From Alteromonadaceae bacterium Bs31 (lineage in GTDB: Bacteria > Pseudomonadota > Gammaproteobacteria > Pseudomonadales > Cellvibrionaceae): DNA of 55,183 nt. How positions within the stretch are numbered: the stretch's first letter is position 1; the number at the start of each line of letters is the position of its first letter. Location of the stretch: contig FXAI01000013.1 of NCBI GenBank assembly GCA_900177435.1, positions 72,501-127,683 on the forward strand, in the 5' to 3' direction. The translations under genes were made by a program, and so were the position numbers. Of the stretch, positions 30,120-40,076 are shown piece after piece. The notes beneath the pieces were generated by a model. That model was given only the letters and a program-made list of their open reading frames with translations. It had not been told where the DNA came from and made no database searches.

Positions 30120-30902
30120 ATGAATGAACGAAGGCGTATGCAATATCTAGAAGCTCTGGGCATAGAGTGTTTTGTGCCCCGGCTAAGGCTTGTGGGCGCC
30201 AAACCCTCTGAGCCGTGTTTATTGCCGTTTGAGCCGCAATTGGAAGCTTCGCCAACCATTGACGATGCCATGCTTGTTGCAGCTAAACCTGTTGAAAGCG
30301 TCATCAGTGCCGCGGAACTGCTCAGGCCGGTCAAGCTGGAGGCTTCTCCACCCTCTGCACCGGTGGCAGCAGCATCAGATCAAGTAAGCCACGCGCAGGC
30401 AACAGCCCCTCCCGTTAAGGTAGATAACGCCCGTTTTACCCTGAGTGTATGGCGAGTGAGCGACTCGGTTGTTGCTGTGGATAGCTGTGATACCTCTGCG
30501 CCATTACCTACCGCCGCGCTGCTGCAGGCCATATGCCGTGCTTGCGGTATTGCGGCTCAGCTCAACAATGAAGAAAGGCTGAGCTGGCCCATGGTCGACC
30601 TGCCCAACAAGCCAATGGGCTGGGATGAGGCTCGGCAAATGGTGGCTAATTACCTTGAAGGAAAGTTATTAGTGCGGCCGGTTACAACCATTTTGCTATT
30701 TGGGGAAGAGAGTTTTCGCGCTTGCGCAGATGTCTTGCTAGACTCTGAAGCGTATGCGGATACCTGTTACCAAATGGTTTCTGTTGATGCCTTCGCGGCT
30801 GAGAGCGTGGTATTGCCCAGTTTGTCGAGCATCCTTCACCAACCCGCATTAAAGAAGCCCCTGTGGCAGGCCCTGTGTCGTTCCGGCCTGGTTGCTGGCT
30901 AA
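30120..30902 (+). CDS. holD: DNA polymerase III psi subunit, divergent HolD
   Basis: This 260-residue protein matches HolD at both ends. The N-terminus RRRMQYLEALGIECFVPR recalls the E. coli psi start (RRDWQLQQLGI). The C-terminus LPSLSSILHQPALKKPLWQALC recalls the psi ending SPALTDLRANPTARAALWQQIC. The middle is longer than in E. coli (137 residues), with a Pro/Ala-rich linker (about 70-105), as in the cryptic psi known from Pseudomonas (PA4679). Psi bridges DnaX and chi/SSB in the clamp-loader complex. The neighbour rimI and nearby prfC repeat the E. coli holD-rimI-prfC order, which supports the call. Confidence 0.7.
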   Translation: MNERRRMQYLEALGIECFVPRLRLVGAKPSEPCLLPFEPQLEASPTIDDAMLVAAKPVESVISAAELLRPVKLEASPPSAPVAAASDQVSHAQATAPPVKVDNARFTLSVWRVSDSVVAVDSCDTSAPLPTAALLQAICRACGIAAQLNNEERLSWPMVDLPNKPMGWDEARQMVANYLEGKLLVRPVTTILLFGEESFRACADVLLDSEAYADTCYQMVSVDAFAAESVVLPSLSSILHQPALKKPLWQALCRSGLVAG

Positions 30903-30964
30903 AATCAGCGTTCGCAATAATAAGCGAGCCGGGCAGTAAACTCCTCAGTAGTAAAGGTGCACAA

Positions 30965-31468
30965 TTGAGTAAGGCCATTCAAAATCAACTCAATCGCAGT
31001 TTCACCCTCGACGATGGAAGCTTCTGTCTGCTTAAAAATTTCGGGTCTCAAGATCTTGAGCCGATATATCAACTGGAGCAGCGCTCCAATCCCCACCCCT
31101 GGAGTAAGCGCAATTTTGAAGACTCCCTAGCCAGCAGCCATATTTGTGTCGGCGTTGAGGAAGAAGGGCGCTGGATAGCACATGCGGTGTTCTCCATTGC
31201 TTCCGGCGATGCTGAACTTTTATTGATTACCGTAGATTCCGCCTGGCAGGGGCGCGGGGTCGCACGAAAGGCCATAAAAATTATGGTTGAGATGCTCGAA
31301 GACTTCGCTGCAGAGCTGTTTCTGGAGGTACGCGCTTCAAATTCGAGAGCCATCAAAATGTATGACCAGTTTGGCTTTAACTGCTTGGGGGTGCGGCCGG
31401 GCTACTATCCTTCTGCCGACGGCCGCGAAGATGCGCATATTTACGGAATGTCGCTGCGCATAGGCTAA
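30965..31468 (+). CDS. rimI: ribosomal protein S18-alanine N-acetyltransferase RimI
   Basis: This GNAT-family enzyme of about 167 residues acetylates the N-terminal Ala of S18. The acetyl-CoA motif is LLLITVDSAWQGRGVARKAI with QxxGxG/A (QGRGVA). The substrate block NPHPWSKRNFEDSLAS and the C-terminal ASNSRAIKMYDQFGFNCLGV end YYPSADGREDAHIYGMSL match RimI. The frame extends to 30863 inside holD without an ATG; the TTG at 30965 is preferred because AAAGG lies eight bases upstream. Confidence 0.9.
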   Translation: MSKAIQNQLNRSFTLDDGSFCLLKNFGSQDLEPIYQLEQRSNPHPWSKRNFEDSLASSHICVGVEEEGRWIAHAVFSIASGDAELLLITVDSAWQGRGVARKAIKIMVEMLEDFAAELFLEVRASNSRAIKMYDQFGFNCLGVRPGYYPSADGREDAHIYGMSLRIG

Positions 31469-31477
31469 ACAGGCTAC

Positions 31478-32734
31478 TTACTCAAAGCTTAATGAGAATG
31501 TGCCGGTAATCTCCTCTTCAGCACCGTTGCTGTCCGTTTTATCCACGCGAAACTCTGCTTCCAAGCTGTTTTGCTCTAACTCTGAAAAAATCAGCGTGCC
31601 AGACTCTCCTTCTTCTATGCCGCTCAGGGCTGGCAGTTGTGAGCTGTACAATGTAACTTCGTTTGCTGCGATAACGCTGCTAAAACTGTAGAAGGAGCGC
31701 TGGGGGAAATCATCTAAACTGAAATGCAGAATGGTGGGCAAGGATTGATACTCGCTGTACAGGTACAGCATGCCAAACTCGTACAAATAGTCGGTAGGGG
31801 TATTGCTGGTGGGCTCGATCAGAGTCCCGGAGGCGCCAACATTAATCACTTCGCCGCAGCTTATGGGGGCATTGTCCTGAGCACTGTAACTATCAAAGCT
31901 TAGAGAAAGTTGCCCGAAGCTTTCAACACGAGCATCGTTCAATTTTTTAAAATTTTGTGCAAGCACAACGTCAGGCCCACAGGATGCTTCCTGTCTGAAT
32001 TCGTCCTCAGCCTGGTAGTATTTAATGCTTAAGTCCGTAGCGCAATCGGCACTGAGGTCGAAATCTTCGAAGGCTTCAGAATATTCCAGTCCGCACTGAG
32101 CATAGGAAGTCTTTGAATCAAGGTAAGCAATAGTTTGCGACGATAATTCGTACATCACTGCTTGCTCCTCGATAAGTGTCTCCATGCTTGAGTATGCAGT
32201 CAGTACCCAGGTGCCCCCTGTAAGTTCGGTAGCCAAATCCAGGGCATCAACGACAGGTAAGTCGGTGGTCTTACCCAATTGGTGGGCTTTCTCGGGTTCC
32301 GGAGCATTAAGGTCGACGATATATACGCGGGTAGAACCGCTTGTTGGTCCAAGCAGCGTGCCGTCTTTAAGGTCAAGCTCGTAGCTCACAGATACGGAAT
32401 CCGGGCCGTCCACCTCTGGAGCGGTAAAGGTAATGGTATCGGTGTTTTGTCCCTGAAAAGGCAGGGCTTCACCATTGAAGGTTACTTCCCAATCGTAGGC
32501 CAGGTTATTGGCGCCGGCGCCACTGGTATTGAGCGTTAATTGCACAGAGCTGTTTTCGTCGGCGTTAAGACTAAATGGCAGCTCTTGATAGCTAATGTTT
32601 TTTATTCCGCCGCTGCTGCCGCCTCCATCGGTACCGCCCCCGCCGGAACCTCCTCCACCACAAGCTGAAAGAGTGAATAGTGTGCATAGAATTAAACTAG
32701 AGTGTCTCCAATTGGATTTACCGTAAAAAAACAT
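31478..32734 (-). CDS. Gly-linker lipoprotein, unknown function
   Basis: The 418-residue protein has a lipobox in LCTLFTLSACGGGGSGG followed by a Gly/Ser linker (about residues 26-46), typical of surface or periplasmic lipoproteins. The next 100 residues (about 50-150) read like an Ig/PKD fold with LPFSLNADENSSVQLTLN and DSVSVSYELDLKDGTL. The rest is beta-rich with several Cys (probably disulfides). I do not recognise a family. The ATG at 32734 is chosen over 32791 because it gives a normal signal peptide and has CAGGGA upstream. It is convergent with rimI (ten-base gap) and divergent from prfC. Confidence 0.65.
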   Translation of the reverse strand: MFFYGKSNWRHSSLILCTLFTLSACGGGGSGGGGTDGGGSSGGIKNISYQELPFSLNADENSSVQLTLNTSGAGANNLAYDWEVTFNGEALPFQGQNTDTITFTAPEVDGPDSVSVSYELDLKDGTLLGPTSGSTRVYIVDLNAPEPEKAHQLGKTTDLPVVDALDLATELTGGTWVLTAYSSMETLIEEQAVMYELSSQTIAYLDSKTSYAQCGLEYSEAFEDFDLSADCATDLSIKYYQAEDEFRQEASCGPDVVLAQNFKKLNDARVESFGQLSLSFDSYSAQDNAPISCGEVINVGASGTLIEPTSNTPTDYLYEFGMLYLYSEYQSLPTILHFSLDDFPQRSFYSFSSVIAANEVTLYSSQLPALSGIEEGESGTLIFSELEQNSLEAEFRVDKTDSNGAEEEITGTFSLSFE

Positions 32735-32917
32735 GGTTCCCTGATCCTTTTTGTATGATGAAATTTGCGCCACAAACGTTATCATAGGCAAAGCCTGTGC
32801 TCAATTAGCTCTTTTTATGAGTTTTTCTGGTGCATCCCTCACCTTTGATTGCTCGCACCGAAATGCTCCCTAAGGCATAATCCGCTGCTTTCCCAATGAG
32901 TGCCGAATAAACCCGCT

Positions 32918-34492
32918 ATGAGTTTTGAATCCGATATAGGCAAACGCCGTACCTTCGCCATCATCTCCCACCCGGATGCGGGTAAAACCACCATCACGGA
33001 AAAGCTTTTGTTGTTCGGCAATGCCATTCAGCTAGCCGGCTCGGTGAAGGGTAAAAAGGGCCCCCATGCGAAATCCGATTGGATGAGTATGGAGCAGGAG
33101 CGTGGAATTTCTGTTACCTCATCGGTCATGCAGTTTCCCTATAAGGATCGTGTGGTCAACCTTTTGGATACACCGGGCCACGAAGACTTTTCTGAAGATA
33201 CCTACCGTACTTTAACGGCAGTTGACTCTGTTTTAATGGTGATTGATGGCGCAAAAGGGGTGGAAGACCGCACCATTAAATTGATGGAAGTCTGTCGACT
33301 AAGGGATACCCCCATTCTTTCGTTCATCAACAAGATGGACCGGGACAGTCGCGACCCCATTGAAGTATTAGATGAGGTTGAAGAGGTTTTGAAAATTGCC
33401 GCAGCGCCAATCAACTGGCCTTTGGGTATGGGTAAAGAGTTTAAAGGGGTCTACAACCTCTATACTGATACCATACATTGCTACCGAAGTGGCTTGGGGC
33501 ACACCATTCCTGATGATATCCAAATTAAAGGCTTGCACAGTCCGGAAGCGGCTGAGCTCTTGGGCCCCTACATTAACGATGTCAGGGACGAAATTGAACT
33601 TGTGCGCGGAGCCACAAACGAGTTTGACCTGGACGCCTATCTTGCTGGCGAGTTAACACCGGTGTTTTTTGGCACAGCTCTAGGTAATTTTGGTGTGAGA
33701 GAAATGCTTGAGGGTTTTGTGGAATGGGCACCTATGCCACAAGGGCGAGCAGCCTCTACTCGACAGGTAGTACCCAACGAGGAAAAATTCAGCGGCTTTA
33801 TTTTTAAAATTCAGGCCAATATGGACCCGAAGCATCGGGACAGAATTGCCTTTATGAGAGTCTGCTCCGGCAAATATACCAAGGGCATGAAAATGAAACA
33901 TGTGCGGCTTGGTAAAGATGTGAAAATTGCCGATGCGGTTACCTTTCTTGCCGGGGACCGCAGCCATGTGGAAGAAGCCTTAGCCGGTGATATTATCGGA
34001 TTACACAATCATGGCACAATTCAAATTGGAGATACTTTTACCAGTGGTGAAGAGCTTAAATTCAGTGGCATTCCCCACTTCGCTCCAGAGTTGTTTAAGC
34101 GTATACGCTTACGAGACCCACTCAAAACCAAGCAGCTGCAAAAAGGTTTACAGCAACTGTCTGAAGAGGGGTCTACGCAGGTATTTTTCCCGCTAAATAA
34201 CAACGATATTATCGTTGGCGCTGTGGGGGTGCTACAGTTTGAAGTGGTGGCTTACCGCCTAAAAGACGAATACAAAGTAGAAGCGATTTATGAGCCGGTA
34301 AATGTCACTACTGCGCGCTGGGTAGATTGCGCGGATGAGAAAAAACTTGCGGAATTCAAGCGCAAGTGCGGTGATAACCTTGGCATCGATGGGGGAGGAC
34401 ACCTCACCTACCTCGCGCCCACTCGAGTAAATCTCTCTTTAACACAAGAGCGCTACCCGGATGTAACGTTCAGAGCGACTCGCGAACACTGA
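32918..34492 (+). CDS. prfC: peptide chain release factor 3
   Basis: This 524-residue translational GTPase removes RF1/RF2 from the ribosome after termination. The G1 motif is HPDAGKTT (residues 18-25), switch II is [17 protein letters not shown], and [12 protein letters not shown] is the G4 motif. [23 protein letters not shown] marks domain III. The frame is open to a GTG at 32900, but the ATG at 32918 (start of [13 protein letters not shown]) fits the family. A phospholipid acyltransferase gene follows 12 bases downstream. Confidence 0.97.
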   Translation: MSFESDIGKRRTFAIISHPDAGKTTITEKLLLFGNAIQLAGSVKGKKGPHAKSDWMSMEQERGISVTSSVMQFPYKDRVVNLLDTPGHEDFSEDTYRTLTAVDSVLMVIDGAKGVEDRTIKLMEVCRLRDTPILSFINKMDRDSRDPIEVLDEVEEVLKIAAAPINWPLGMGKEFKGVYNLYTDTIHCYRSGLGHTIPDDIQIKGLHSPEAAELLGPYINDVRDEIELVRGATNEFDLDAYLAGELTPVFFGTALGNFGVREMLEGFVEWAPMPQGRAASTRQVVPNEEKFSGFIFKIQANMDPKHRDRIAFMRVCSGKYTKGMKMKHVRLGKDVKIADAVTFLAGDRSHVEEALAGDIIGLHNHGTIQIGDTFTSGEELKFSGIPHFAPELFKRIRLRDPLKTKQLQKGLQQLSEEGSTQVFFPLNNNDIIVGAVGVLQFEVVAYRLKDEYKVEAIYEPVNVTTARWVDCADEKKLAEFKRKCGDNLGIDGGGHLTYLAPTRVNLSLTQERYPDVTFRATREH

Positions 34493-34504
34493 TAGCAAGG
34501 TATT

Positions 34505-35113
34505 GTGAACAAGCAAAAACCAATACAACTTCTGCCGGAAATCCCGGACACCATGCCAAGAGCAGGCGGAGTAATCCGGCGTTGGATTGGACGGAACTTA
34601 TTGCGTCTAAGTGGTTGGGAGCTTAAAGGTGAATTACCTAAGGAGCCGAAGCTCGTTCTTGCCGCTGCTCCTCACACCTCCAATTGGGATTTTATATTGG
34701 CTATGTTGGTGGTTATGGCCTTGGGCATTCGCATCTCCTACTTAATGAAAAAAGAAGCATTTTTCTGGCCGTTTAAAGGTCTGTTTATGCGTTTGGGTGG
34801 GATACCCATCGATCGAAGCGCGGCGAAAAACCTGGTTGAGCAAATCACCAGCTGGTATGAGCAACATGATAAGGTTTGGGTTGTAATTACACCTGAGGGC
34901 ACTCGCTCGAAAGTGGATAAATGGAAATCAGGGTTTTTACGGATAGCGGAAAATGCGGAAGTTCCCGTGTGTCTCGTCTCCTGGGATTATCCATCAAAGT
35001 GTATGCATGTTGGCCCGGTTTGGTCTCTAACAGGAGACCATGAGGCCGACGTTGCCGCTATACGAAAACACGTTTCAGAAAAGTTCACTGGCAAATATCC
35101 TGAAAAACAATAG
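34505..35113 (+). CDS. 1-acyl-glycerol-3-phosphate acyltransferase-family protein
   Basis: This 202-residue protein has the PlsC-family motifs: AAAPHTSNWDFILAM (HX4D), then FKGLFMRLGGIPIDRSAAKN and VVITPEGTRSKVDKWKSGF, and a hydrophobic segment around LAMLVVMALGIRISYL. It should acylate a lysophospholipid or a related acceptor at the inner membrane. The start is GTG (34505) with AAGGTA nearby. It sits between prfC and a PerM-type gene with gaps of 12-14 bases, so the three genes are probably co-transcribed. Confidence 0.87.
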   Translation: MNKQKPIQLLPEIPDTMPRAGGVIRRWIGRNLLRLSGWELKGELPKEPKLVLAAAPHTSNWDFILAMLVVMALGIRISYLMKKEAFFWPFKGLFMRLGGIPIDRSAAKNLVEQITSWYEQHDKVWVVITPEGTRSKVDKWKSGFLRIAENAEVPVCLVSWDYPSKCMHVGPVWSLTGDHEADVAAIRKHVSEKFTGKYPEKQ

Positions 35114-35127
35114 CAGGTACAGGCAGC

Positions 35128-36198
35128 ATGGAAAATCGTTCACCTATCGCTAATTTTTTACTGGGGCTCGCCGCATTTGTCATTGTTGTTGCGGGGATGC
35201 GTACGGCTGAATCTTTATTGGTGCCCTTTCTGTTATCTCTTTTTATTGCTGTTATTTGTACTCCCCCTTTGCTTTGGATGAAATCCAAGGGCTTGCCCGG
35301 CTGGCTTGCCATGCTGATTGTGGTGGCCAATGTGGTGGTTTGTGGTTTGGTGGTGGGGGTAGTGGTTGGCTCTGCTATTTCCGATTTTCGCCAGGATTTA
35401 CCAGAGTATCAGCTACGTCTTACCAATCTCACTGCCGCGCTGTTTTTAAAACTACAGTCGCTAGGTCTTTCTGTGGATATTGCACAAATTCGATCCGGCT
35501 TTAACCCGGGGGCAGCTTTGGCTGTGGCGGGTAACACCTTGGCGGGTTTGGGCAACCTGATGACCAACGCTTTTATGATTTTATTAACGGTGGTGTTTAT
35601 TCTTGCCGAGGAAGTGGGCTTCTCAGAAAAACTCAAAAGTACCTCGAAAAACTCCGAAAAAACCATTGCCGCAATCAACCAGTTTACCAGTGGTGTGAAT
35701 CGGTATATGGCGATAAAGGCGCTTATGAGTTTGCTGACCGGCAGTATAATTCTTGTGTATTTGTGGATATTAGGCGTCGATTATTTCGTATTGTGGGGAA
35801 TGCTGGCGTTTCTATTGAATTTTGTACCCACACTGGGTTCGATTATTGCGGCTGTACCTGCGGTGTTATTAGCTCTGGTGCAACTGGGTATTGGCGATGC
35901 TGCTTTGGTCGCTGTTGGTTTTCTGGCGGTGAATTTTGGCGTTGGCAATGTTATTGAGCCTCGAGTTATGGGACGAGGTCTAGACTTGTCCACTCTGGTA
36001 GTGTTTTTATCCTTGGTTTTTTGGGGGTGGGTACTGGGGCCGGTTGGCATGTTGCTTTCGATACCGCTTACCATGACGGTTAAAATTGCGCTCGAAAGTT
36101 TCGATGAAACACGCTGGATAGGTGTTTTATTGAGTTCTGGCCGCAGTATCGCTAAGACCCAATTCAAGTTCGACGCGCTCAGTATTGAGAAAAAATGA
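35128..36198 (+). CDS. AI-2E/PerM (UPF0118) family membrane transporter
   Basis: This 356-residue protein has seven to eight membrane segments with the typical family blocks: LLVPFLLSLFIAVICTPPLL, TNAFMILLTVVFILAEEVGF, DYFVLWGMLAFLLNFVPTLG, and VIEPRVMGRGLDLSTLVVFL. Family members include TqsA (AI-2 export) and PerM; some have been reported as Na+(Li+)/H+ antiporters. The substrate cannot be decided here. It is the last gene of the prfC run and ends four bases before the convergent sthA gene. Confidence 0.88.
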   Translation: MENRSPIANFLLGLAAFVIVVAGMRTAESLLVPFLLSLFIAVICTPPLLWMKSKGLPGWLAMLIVVANVVVCGLVVGVVVGSAISDFRQDLPEYQLRLTNLTAALFLKLQSLGLSVDIAQIRSGFNPGAALAVAGNTLAGLGNLMTNAFMILLTVVFILAEEVGFSEKLKSTSKNSEKTIAAINQFTSGVNRYMAIKALMSLLTGSIILVYLWILGVDYFVLWGMLAFLLNFVPTLGSIIAAVPAVLLALVQLGIGDAALVAVGFLAVNFGVGNVIEPRVMGRGLDLSTLVVFLSLVFWGWVLGPVGMLLSIPLTMTVKIALESFDETRWIGVLLSSGRSIAKTQFKFDALSIEKK

Positions 36199-36202
36199 TG
36201 AA

Positions 36203-37597
36203 TTACTTATTTTTGCGCTGATGAATTATTTCAAGTGCCGCCGCGCGATACGCTTCTGCCAGCGTGGGGAAATTAAAAATACTCTCCACAAATATATCCA
36301 CCTTGGCCTGTGCTAAAAGCGCCATTTGGCCGATATGAATAAGCTCTGTGGCGCCCTCGCCTACAATCATTACGCCGAGAATTTTTTCACCTTCAGGATC
36401 GCACACGATTTTTAACATGCCGTCCAGAAAACCAGAGATTTGGCCCCGCGCAATTTCATCAAATTTCGCTTTGCCAACCAGTACCTCGCCATACTGTTCT
36501 CGCGCACTGGTCTCACTGAGGCCCACAGAGGACAATTCCGGGATAGAATAAATACCTGCGGGAATAGTGTTATGCATAATTCCGGCATCTATTCCCAGTG
36601 CATTGCAGGCAGCGCGCCGGCCTTGCTCCATGGAAGCAGAGGCTAGCGATGGTGGTCCAATAACGTCTCCTGCAGCATATACCGACGCTACCTCGGTTTT
36701 CAGGTTTTCGTCAACGCTAATGAGGCCTCGCTCGTTAAGCTCCAAGCCTGCATTGTTAATTTGCAGGTCTTTAACATTGGCAATTCGCCCGGCAGCACAG
36801 AGGAGTTTTTCTCCGCGAATAATTTCCCCTTCTTCAGTTTCAACTTCTACTGCGTCATAGCCATTCCAGCGGGCGCTTTTAACTTTTGTTTCCCCTCGCC
36901 AAGTTCCGCCCATTTTCGAAAAGGCTGTAATGAACATGTCCGTTAAGTCATCGTCGAGGAAGCCCAGTGGGCGGGGGTATTTATCGATCATTGTGACCTC
37001 AACCCCGAGAGCCTGGAAAATAGATGCGTACTCGCTGGCTATAACGCCACCACCGAGCACAATAAGGCTCTTGGGTAAGTACATCATGGAGAGGATAGAA
37101 TCGCTATCGAATAAATATTCGTGATCAATGGGAATGTTGGGAGGGTGTCTCGGGTGAGAGCCAGAGGCAATAACGATATTCTTACCGTTATAAATAGCAC
37201 GCTCACCTTTAACATTAGTAAGCTCTAGTGCAGTGGGAGAAATAAACCGTGCTCTTGCATGAATGAGTTCTACATTATTCCTTTTTAACTGACGACTCAT
37301 GTACTCGTCATGAGCCGCTAACACTTCACCTAAGCGATTGATTAGAGTAACAAGCTCCAGGTCTTCAGCTAAATCAAAGTTTGCCAGTTCAGCGTTCATA
37401 CGCATGTTTTTTACGCGTAAGGCATTTTCCCTGAGGGTTTTAGATGGAATTGTACCTCGATGCACACAGCTGCCACCAAGCTCTCGGGTTTTTTCAATAA
37501 GCGCAACGGTGGAACCTGCTCGAGCCGCCTGTACGGCAGCTTTTTGGCCGGCAGGGCCACTGCCTACAACGAGCATGTCATAGCTTTGTTTGTTCAC
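36203..37597 (-). CDS. sthA: soluble pyridine nucleotide transhydrogenase
   Basis: This 464-residue flavoprotein moves hydride between NADPH and NAD+. The FAD motif is VVGSGPAGQKAAVQAA (residues 11-26), and the NAD(P) motif is LIVLGGGVIASEYASIF. In GGSCVHRGTIPSKTLRE the second redox Cys of the lipoamide dehydrogenase family is replaced by Thr, as in SthA. ATVYAAGDVIG-type and LAEAYRAAALE blocks follow. The GTG start overlaps the HDOD gene's stop (GTGA, 37594-37597), so the two genes are coupled. Confidence 0.94.
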   Translation of the reverse strand: MNKQSYDMLVVGSGPAGQKAAVQAARAGSTVALIEKTRELGGSCVHRGTIPSKTLRENALRVKNMRMNAELANFDLAEDLELVTLINRLGEVLAAHDEYMSRQLKRNNVELIHARARFISPTALELTNVKGERAIYNGKNIVIASGSHPRHPPNIPIDHEYLFDSDSILSMMYLPKSLIVLGGGVIASEYASIFQALGVEVTMIDKYPRPLGFLDDDLTDMFITAFSKMGGTWRGETKVKSARWNGYDAVEVETEEGEIIRGEKLLCAAGRIANVKDLQINNAGLELNERGLISVDENLKTEVASVYAAGDVIGPPSLASASMEQGRRAACNALGIDAGIMHNTIPAGIYSIPELSSVGLSETSAREQYGEVLVGKAKFDEIARGQISGFLDGMLKIVCDPEGEKILGVMIVGEGATELIHIGQMALLAQAKVDIFVESIFNFPTLAEAYRAAALEIIHQRKNK

Positions 37598-38466
37598 GCA
37601 GTCATTGCCTCGATAGCCGACGTCACCTGGTCTTCTTTTTCCAGTAAATCGAGCACTTCGTCCTGATAGAGGTTTAGCTCGCCCAAAACGGCTTGTTCAA
37701 TTAATTGATCGCGGGTAAGGCAGCCTTCTGTTCCTTGTTCACACATAAAGTGGCTGGCGAACTCCGATCCCGCGAGCGCAATCATGGTTTGATTTTTTGC
37801 GGCTCCAGCGGCCTTGTAGTCGTCAAAAAAGCGAACCACGTCGGCTACGATTGAAGGCATTTCCCACTGCTCAACGACGTTTACACCGATAGCCCGCTGG
37901 TATTTCTCTTCCAGTGCTAAAACCGACACTTCTTCGATTGGCGTTCCAAGTTCGCTAGCGGTTTTCAGTATGGTTTGAACGGACACCGGTCGACCAATAT
38001 CATGAAGTAAGCCGGTAATAAACGCCGCTTCAACATTGCGACGACACGCGCGAGCAATCTCTTTTGCCCAAAGGCCGGAGAGCAGTGAGTAGCGAATTTG
38101 GTACTGGATATGCTTTTCATAGCCGGGCGTATTAAATAAGGTGGAATTAATTGATGCAGCCAGGGCTATTTCTGAGATGAGCTTCATGCCCAGCCTTGCA
38201 ATAGCTTGTTGCAGCGATACCAGGCTACTGTTTGGGCTGTACAGGGCCGAGTTGGCAACCCGCATTACGTGACCGGCGAGAGTCTGATCGCTCTGAATTA
38301 GTTGTGAAAGTTGAGCCGCGTCCGAGTCGCTGTCCTGTGTTAAGCGTACGACTTTGCCTGCAACTTCCGGCAGCATGGGCACATCAATATGATTGTTATC
38401 AATCTGCTCTTCGAGGGCTGATTCGAGTGCTTGTACATCCGAGGAAAGGGGGTTGGGAGCTGTCAT
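37594..38466 (-). CDS. HDOD-domain protein
   Basis: This 290-residue protein has an HDOD domain (about 30-235): VPMLPEVAGKVVRLTQDSDS, LSQLIQSDQTLAGHVMRVAN, ALYSPNSSLVSLQQAIARLG and AAFITGLLHDIGRPV. HDOD proteins resemble HD phosphohydrolases that have lost catalysis and act as signalling scaffolds. The LLHDIG stretch keeps an HD pair, but the other metal ligands are not evident. It lies upstream of and overlaps sthA by four bases. Its promoter should lie in the 258-base divergent gap before 38725. Confidence 0.85.
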   Translation of the reverse strand: MTAPNPLSSDVQALESALEEQIDNNHIDVPMLPEVAGKVVRLTQDSDSDAAQLSQLIQSDQTLAGHVMRVANSALYSPNSSLVSLQQAIARLGMKLISEIALAASINSTLFNTPGYEKHIQYQIRYSLLSGLWAKEIARACRRNVEAAFITGLLHDIGRPVSVQTILKTASELGTPIEEVSVLALEEKYQRAIGVNVVEQWEMPSIVADVVRFFDDYKAAGAAKNQTMIALAGSEFASHFMCEQGTEGCLTRDQLIEQAVLGELNLYQDEVLDLLEKEDQVTSAIEAMTA

Positions 38467-38724
38467 TGTTGAACCTTGGGGCCGTATTCATAGGTGATAT
38501 ATTCTTTAAATCTAGCACGCACAGATTTAATCATCCGAATATTTAGTGTTTTCGCATAACTAACCGATATTGCAGGGGCGTAAGTTTCTGTGTAAGTAAA
38601 TTGACGCTTCATTCCTCGTTTCAGCGCATACATTAGTTGGTAAACGTGGTGTGCTTGAACTAAATTAACTAAGGTTAAAGTTGTACTACATATCCGTTAG
38701 ACAGGTTTTGGAGGTCGGGGAGCT

Positions 38725-39912
38725 GTGAATTCACAAAAAGTTGTGTTGTTGGTGTCTGAACAGGCCTCAAAATTAGGGGATCACGTTGCGAGGCACTTTT
38801 ACGCCGAAAAGGTGAGTTCGGTGGATAGCGTTGTTCACTGCTTAGCTTCCGGCCAGTTTGGGGTAGTGGTTTTCGATTCGGTCTATGGTGGAAAGACAGA
38901 TCTGGATACCTGCAGAATTCTTCTGCAAGCCGAGGAAATGACTTCAGTACCTTTAATTGTGCTTACGCAAGAGTATTCTCTGCAGGATAAGCTGAAAGCC
39001 TATGAGATTGGTTGCGATGATTTCATCGATACCAGTATTAGCCCCGAAGAAGCATGCGCACGGGTCACAAAAAGTATTTATAACCAGATCGCCACTCACC
39101 AGCTGAAATCGCGGCTGGATGCTGCCAGCCACACCGCACACAGTGCCATGGCTGACAACAGCGATTTGGGTGCAAACATCCAGTTTTTATTGGCAGTGCA
39201 CGAATGTGACAACCTCGACCAGTTAGGTCAGCAATTATTTAATACCCTTCAGCGCTATGGATTGAGCTGCAGCCTGCAAATGCGCAGCATACTGGGTGAT
39301 AAAGACATGGAGGCTCACGGGATGGCCAAGGATCTGGAGTCGCAGCTGCTAGCTCAGCTTGCAGAAGATGGCAGGTACATAGACTTCGGCGCTCGCACTA
39401 TCGTGAATTATGATCGCGTATCCTTGCTCATTAAAAATATGCCCCTTGATGAAGAGGAGAAATATGGGGCGATTAAAGATAATACCTTTTCTCTGCTGCA
39501 GGGGCTGAATGCGCGCATTCTAGCTCTGGAAGGCCAGCATCGCCTGGAGGAGGAGAAAGAGGCTTTACGAAAAATGTCCGAAGATGTTACTCATGTAATG
39601 AACTCCATAAAGGATTCATACCAGACAGTGATGTGTGACATTGTTAACGAAGTGGAATATGTCGCCGAACTTATACAAATGAAGGTGCCCACACTCGCCA
39701 TTACCGAAGAAAACGAAATTTTTCTCGAATCCGCAACCGCACGAGCCATCGCTAATACCAACAAAATCTTTAACGATGGATTAGTGGTTGATGAGTGCTT
39801 TGCCAAGCTGGAATTGGCTATTGAGCGCAGCTTACACAATGTGGAGCTCGCAGCCCCCAACAAAAAAAGCAAGCCAGACGAGGCTGGTCACAAGCCTGTG
39901 GAGCTATTCTAG
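38725..39912 (+). CDS. degenerate response-regulator receiver protein with coiled-coil tail
   Basis: This 395-residue protein has an N-terminal receiver-like domain (about 1-125): KVVLLVSEQASKLGDHVARH, FGVVVFDSVYGGKTDLDTCR with a candidate phospho-Asp, SVPLIVLTQEYSLQDKLKAYE and IGCDDFIDT. The acidic pair usually found after the first strand and the conserved Lys near the end are missing, so phosphorylation is doubtful. The rest is helical, with a coiled-coil stretch (about 270-300, EEEKEALRKMSED). A GAF-like middle is possible. It starts with GTG after GGAGGTCGGGGAG. It stands alone; the output is unknown. Confidence 0.7.
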   Translation: MNSQKVVLLVSEQASKLGDHVARHFYAEKVSSVDSVVHCLASGQFGVVVFDSVYGGKTDLDTCRILLQAEEMTSVPLIVLTQEYSLQDKLKAYEIGCDDFIDTSISPEEACARVTKSIYNQIATHQLKSRLDAASHTAHSAMADNSDLGANIQFLLAVHECDNLDQLGQQLFNTLQRYGLSCSLQMRSILGDKDMEAHGMAKDLESQLLAQLAEDGRYIDFGARTIVNYDRVSLLIKNMPLDEEEKYGAIKDNTFSLLQGLNARILALEGQHRLEEEKEALRKMSEDVTHVMNSIKDSYQTVMCDIVNEVEYVAELIQMKVPTLAITEENEIFLESATARAIANTNKIFNDGLVVDECFAKLELAIERSLHNVELAAPNKKSKPDEAGHKPVELF

Positions 39913-40076
39913 CCATCACTTACAGCGAGGAATTTGAAGCCCGTACATAGCTTGTTATACGCGCCAGCGACATTTTTGCTAGAATACCAGTAGAAGCCTC
40001 TATTTTTTGGGGGGGCGGATTTGTGTCAAGAGTGCTAAAAAGTACTCGTTTCTAACAAAATTTCAGTAAGGGCTGT

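Noticed and set aside
30863-30964. Longer RimI N-terminus
   Set aside because: The extension lies in holD, has no family similarity, and a TTG with a ribosome-binding site is available at 30965.
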